Positions 13,865 through 15,819 of a stretch of 15,819 nt of DNA are shown piece after piece. Numbering within the stretch: the stretch's first letter is position 1; every line of letters begins with the position of its first letter. The DNA is from Rhodobacteraceae bacterium UBA3069 (lineage in GTDB: Bacteria; Pseudomonadota; Alphaproteobacteria; Rhodobacterales; Rhodobacteraceae). The notes beneath the pieces were generated by a model. The model was not told the origin of the DNA and searched no databases. It saw nothing but the letters and a program-made list of their open reading frames with translations. The stretch spans positions 1 through 15,819 of the forward strand of contig DFBX01000001.1 of the NCBI GenBank assembly GCA_002366795.1. Direction: 5' to 3'. The translations under genes were made by a program, and so were the position numbers.

Positions 13865-14680
13865 TCAGGCGAAGGCTGCCGCTGGGGTGAGCTCCGGCCT
13901 GTCCAGTGTTTCGATTTCGGTCGAAGTGGCGGCTTCCGAAAAATCCGAACCCGCGCCGTAGATGTCGCGCGCCACGCCGGTGGTCAGTTGCGCAGGCGTG
14001 CCGTCAAAGACGATCCGGCCGTCGCGCATCCCGATTACCCGGTCGCAATAGCGCCGGGCCGTATCCAGCGTGTGCAGGTTGGCGATGACCATGCGCCCGT
14101 CTTCCTCGTGAATGGTCCGCAGCGACTGCATCACTACCTGCGCATTCATCGGATCGAGAGACGCAATGGGCTCATCAGCCAGAATGATCTTGGGGTCTTG
14201 CATCAAGGCGCGGGCAATGGCGACGCGTTGCTGTTGACCACCTGAAAGTGCCTCGGCGCGCTTGGGCGCCTGTTCGGCAATGCCGAGCCGATCCAAGATC
14301 TCGATCGCCTTGTGGATGTCAGCCTGCGGATAAAGGTTGAACATCGTCACCATGGTCGACCGCTTGTTCAGCGTGCCGTGAAGCACGTTCGACACAACAT
14401 CCATGCGGGGCACAAGGTTGAACTGTTGAAAGATCATCGCGCAACGTGATTGCCAATTGCGCTTGGACGCTCCTCGCAAAGCGGTGATCTCTTCGCCTTG
14501 ATACGTGATCGTGCCGGTTGTCGCATCGCTGAGGCGGTTGACCATGCGCAACAGCGTGGACTTCCCCGCACCAGATCGTCCGATGATCCCGATCATAGTC
14601 GGTTTGTCGACGGAGATGTTGGCCGCATCCACGGCCGTTTTGTCTCCGAAGCGCTTGGTCAGCGTGTCGATTTTCAGCAT
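13865..14680 (-). CDS. phnC: PhnC, phosphonate ABC transporter ATP-binding protein
   Basis: PhnC is the cytoplasmic ATPase that powers the PhnDE/E2 importer. From the ATG at 14680 it has 271 residues, with Walker A at 34-42 (GRSGAGKST), Q-loop FQQFNLVPRMDVVSNVLHG, signature LSGGQ at 145-149, Walker B ending D-E at 169-170 (IILADE), and ANLHTLDTARRYCDRVIGM. The VSNVLHG..N and RYCDRVIG segments are specific to PhnC-type ATPases. The ORF is open up to 14812, but that would read through the Pho-box array. The 14680 ATG is preceded by GGGGG and starts exactly where family homology starts. It is the first gene of the phnCDEE operon. Confidence 0.95.
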   Translation of the reverse strand: MLKIDTLTKRFGDKTAVDAANISVDKPTMIGIIGRSGAGKSTLLRMVNRLSDATTGTITYQGEEITALRGASKRNWQSRCAMIFQQFNLVPRMDVVSNVLHGTLNKRSTMVTMFNLYPQADIHKAIEILDRLGIAEQAPKRAEALSGGQQQRVAIARALMQDPKIILADEPIASLDPMNAQVVMQSLRTIHEEDGRMVIANLHTLDTARRYCDRVIGMRDGRIVFDGTPAQLTTGVARDIYGAGSDFSEAATSTEIETLDRPELTPAAAFA

Positions 14681-14717
14681 ATCGCCCCCATGTTTGGGAA
14701 GCAGATAAGTTACGAAG

Positions 14718-14779
14718 GCTACAGCTTCATGACGGTTTTGAATCAGTTTCCTGACAACTGCGCAACAGAACTGTGACAC
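14718..14779 (-). promoter_or_regulatory. Array of six PhoB-type half-sites upstream of phnC
   Basis: Read on the minus strand toward phnC, six 7-mers follow one another at exact 11-base spacing: GTGTCAC, CTGTTGC, TTGTCAG, CTGATTC, CCGTCAT, CTGTAGC. The 4-base spacers are AGTT, GCAG, GAAA, AAAA and GAAG. Against the Pho-box half-site CTGTCAT they match at 5, 4, 5, 3, 6 and 4 of 7 positions. The layout (7 plus 4, repeated) is that of tandem Pho boxes. The last half-site ends 38 bases before the phnC ATG, and -10-like TAACTT/TTATCT lies in between. This supports PhoB-P activation of the importer in low phosphate. Confidence 0.72.
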
Positions 14780-14848
14780 CGCGCCGAAGCCTGTGATAGC
14801 CCCGATGCACACCCTTTCATCGTTGGGTTAGAACATTTTATCCGCAGA

Positions 14849-14866
14849 ACGTCACAAAGCTGTTAC
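14849..14866 (+). promoter_or_regulatory. Possible single Pho box for the small exported protein
   Basis: ACGTCAC, spacer AAAG, CTGTTAC on the plus strand match the CTGTCAT half-site at 4 and 5 of 7 positions with an A-rich 4-base spacer. It lies about 25-32 bases before the start of the gene at 14892/14898. It is weaker than the array on the phnC side. Confidence 0.35.
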
Positions 14867-14897
14867 ATTTTGATTCCGGAGCAATTAGTTTTTGAAA

Positions 14898-15191
14898 ATG
14901 ATCAGCCGTCGCGCCTTTCTTCTTTGCGTCTGCGTTACGCTCCCGACACTCGCACAAGCGCGGATGTCGGATGTCAGCTGCGATGACAGCGTCCGGATGA
15001 CCGAGACCCTGAAAGAGGTTATGGGTGCCGAGCGCCAGGGCATGGGCTTGCGCGATCCGGAAACGATGCTTGAAGTCTGGGTCACCGCCCGAAATGGCGA
15101 CTGGTTGATTGTTCAGAATTACGCAAATGGCACATCTTGTATTGTCGCCATGGGCGAACACTGGGAAGGTTCGCGCGCGAACCCGGCCTAG
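14898..15191 (+). CDS. Small exported protein, function unknown
   Basis: I do not recognise a function. The 97-residue product (from ATG 14898) begins with SRRAFLL and a hydrophobic stretch ending TLAQA, a signal peptide with a twin-arginine-like motif but a short n-region, so Tat or Sec export are both possible. The mature part of about 77 residues has two cysteines, in DVSCDDS and GTSCIVAMG, which could form a disulfide in the periplasm. Similar small proteins with a 'W..V...NG..C.VA.GEHWE' ending occur in roseobacters. A TTG at 14892 is an alternative start and sits at better distance (10 bases) from GGAG at 14878-14881. It is divergent from phnC, and its stop overlaps that of the aldo/keto reductase fragment in CTAG. 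Confidence 0.75.
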   Translation: MISRRAFLLCVCVTLPTLAQARMSDVSCDDSVRMTETLKEVMGAERQGMGLRDPETMLEVWVTARNGDWLIVQNYANGTSCIVAMGEHWEGSRANPA

Positions 15192-15394
15192 GCCATCACT
15201 TCTTCCAGCCGGTCGGTCGCCGGAGCAGGCTGCGGAGACAGCGCTTCAATGCTCGCATAATCCGCGGCGTTCAACTCCAGGATTTGAGCGTCCAAAGATG
15301 GTTTGAGCTGCGCGACATTGCGCGCGCTGATGATCGGCGCTGTCACTGCAGGATGTTGTGCGGCCCAGGTGATGGCAAGTGTTGCGGCGTCAAC
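15188..15394 (-). pseudogene. Aldo/keto reductase, C-terminal fragment
   Basis: Sixty-eight codons to the stop at 15188-15190 encode the last part of an aldo/keto reductase. They include ATLAITWAAQHPAVTAPIISARNVAQL, the NADP-binding 'PI.G.R....L' region near the C-terminus, then LDAQILELNAADYASIEALS. The N-terminal three quarters, with the catalytic Asp/Tyr/Lys/His, is absent. Upstream, at about 15394/15395, the sequence changes abruptly to an internal transposase segment, so the gene is not expressed in a useful form. It converges with the small exported-protein gene. Confidence 0.8.
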
Positions 15395-15819
15395 CTGATG
15401 CGTGTGATTGATAAGCAATTTCTGGACACGCCCTTTTATGGCGTGCGCCAGATGACGTGGCATCTACGCAATGAGAAGCATCCGGTGAACGAGAAACGGA
15501 TCAGACGCTTGATGCGGCTGATGGGCCTCATGCCGATCCATCAAAAGCCGAACACCAGCAAGGCCACCAAGGGGCACAAGATTTACCCCTATCTGCTGCG
15601 CGGTCTGCGGGTGGATCGGCCCAATCAGGTTTGGTGCGCCGACATCACCTATCTGCCGATGCGGCGCGGGTTCTTATATCTGTTCGCCATCATGGATTGG
15701 CATACGCGCAAGGTTCTGGCTTGGCGGATCTCCAACGCTTTGGAAGCTGAGTTCTGCGTCGATGCCTTGAATGAAGCGATCCACAAGTTCGGCCCACCCG
15801 AGATCATGAATACCCCCTC
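15395..15819 (+). pseudogene. Second IS3-type transposase (OrfB), internal fragment
   Basis: The frame starting at 15395 (LMRVIDKQFLDTPFYGVRQM) continues through RNEKHPVNEKRIRRLMRLMGL and NQVWCADITYLPMRRGFLYLF, which holds the first catalytic aspartate, then FGPPEIMNT at the window edge. It is an IS3-group OrfB but a different element from the one at 8873. Neither the start of the protein, nor an OrfA, nor a terminal repeat is seen; the left side abuts the aldo/keto reductase fragment. The family normally continues NTDQGSQF, but the last five bases (CCCTC) do not encode that Asp, hinting at a further break at the edge. Confidence 0.82.

Noticed and set aside
14681..14812. Extended N-terminus for PhnC
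   Set aside because: It would translate the Pho-box array and the -10 region; homology and the GGGGG site support the start at 14680.
1..15819. CRISPR arrays, tRNA, rRNA, riboswitches, prophage genes, toxin-antitoxin pairs
   Set aside because: No spaced direct repeats, RNA-gene landmarks or matching proteins were seen on either strand.

Overview
The window (GC-rich, about 60%) looks like a chromosome or large-plasmid segment from an alphaproteobacterium of the Rhodobacterales/Roseobacter type. This rests on the phn gene set and order, a PhnE-like permease of unusual length, an ArsR-ArsC fusion, and IS3-family elements of a kind common in that group. The assignment comes from protein recognition only; no search was run.

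Most of the window is a carbon-phosphorus (C-P) lyase island for using phosphonates as a phosphorus source. On the minus strand, phnG-phnH-phnI-phnJ-phnK-phnL-phnN (6970 down to 1993) form a tight operon in which neighbouring genes overlap by 1 or 4 bases or lie 3 bases apart. phnM (1290 down to 148) ends the set. Between phnN and phnM sits a plus-strand gene (1340-2011) for a DUF1045/2H-phosphoesterase-like protein. No phnP is seen, so this protein is a good candidate for the cyclic-phosphate-opening step. phnF, a GntR/UTRA regulator, is divergent from phnG. A second minus-strand operon, phnC-phnD-phnE-phnE2 plus a broken SDR gene (14680 down to 10096), encodes the phosphonate/phosphate ABC importer. 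In front of phnC I read six consecutive 7-base PhoB-type half-sites at exact 11-base spacing, so the importer should be induced by phosphate starvation.

Between phnF and the importer operon is a damaged arsenic block on the plus strand. It holds an intact ArsR-ArsC fusion (7920-8768), then the first 36 codons of the GAPDH that normally partners ArsJ, cut by an IS3-family element (8873-9861) that has a left end and orfA but lacks the end of orfB and the right end. A 78-codon internal piece of the same GAPDH follows, then a jump into the 3'-truncated SDR gene on the opposite strand. No arsJ is present. The transposase and GAPDH pieces are fused in frame into one chimeric ORF (9202-10125).

Downstream of the divergent phnC promoter are a small exported protein (14898-15191), the C-terminal piece of an aldo/keto reductase (15188-15394, minus strand), and an internal piece of a second IS3-type transposase (15395 to the window end). 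The internal junctions at about 9861/9862, 10095/10096 and 15394/15395 join interior parts of genes with no IS end at the joint. They are either deletion scars in a plastic accessory region or assembly errors, and this should be settled before anything is built on them.

Working together: PhnCDE/E2 imports the phosphonate (possibly also phosphate). PhnGHI with PhnL and then PhnM make the ribose-1-phosphonate intermediate. PhnJ, with PhnK, breaks the C-P bond to give a ribosyl 1,2-cyclic phosphate. The DUF1045 protein may open that ring, and PhnN makes PRPP from ribose 1,5-bisphosphate. PhnF and PhoB are the likely controllers.
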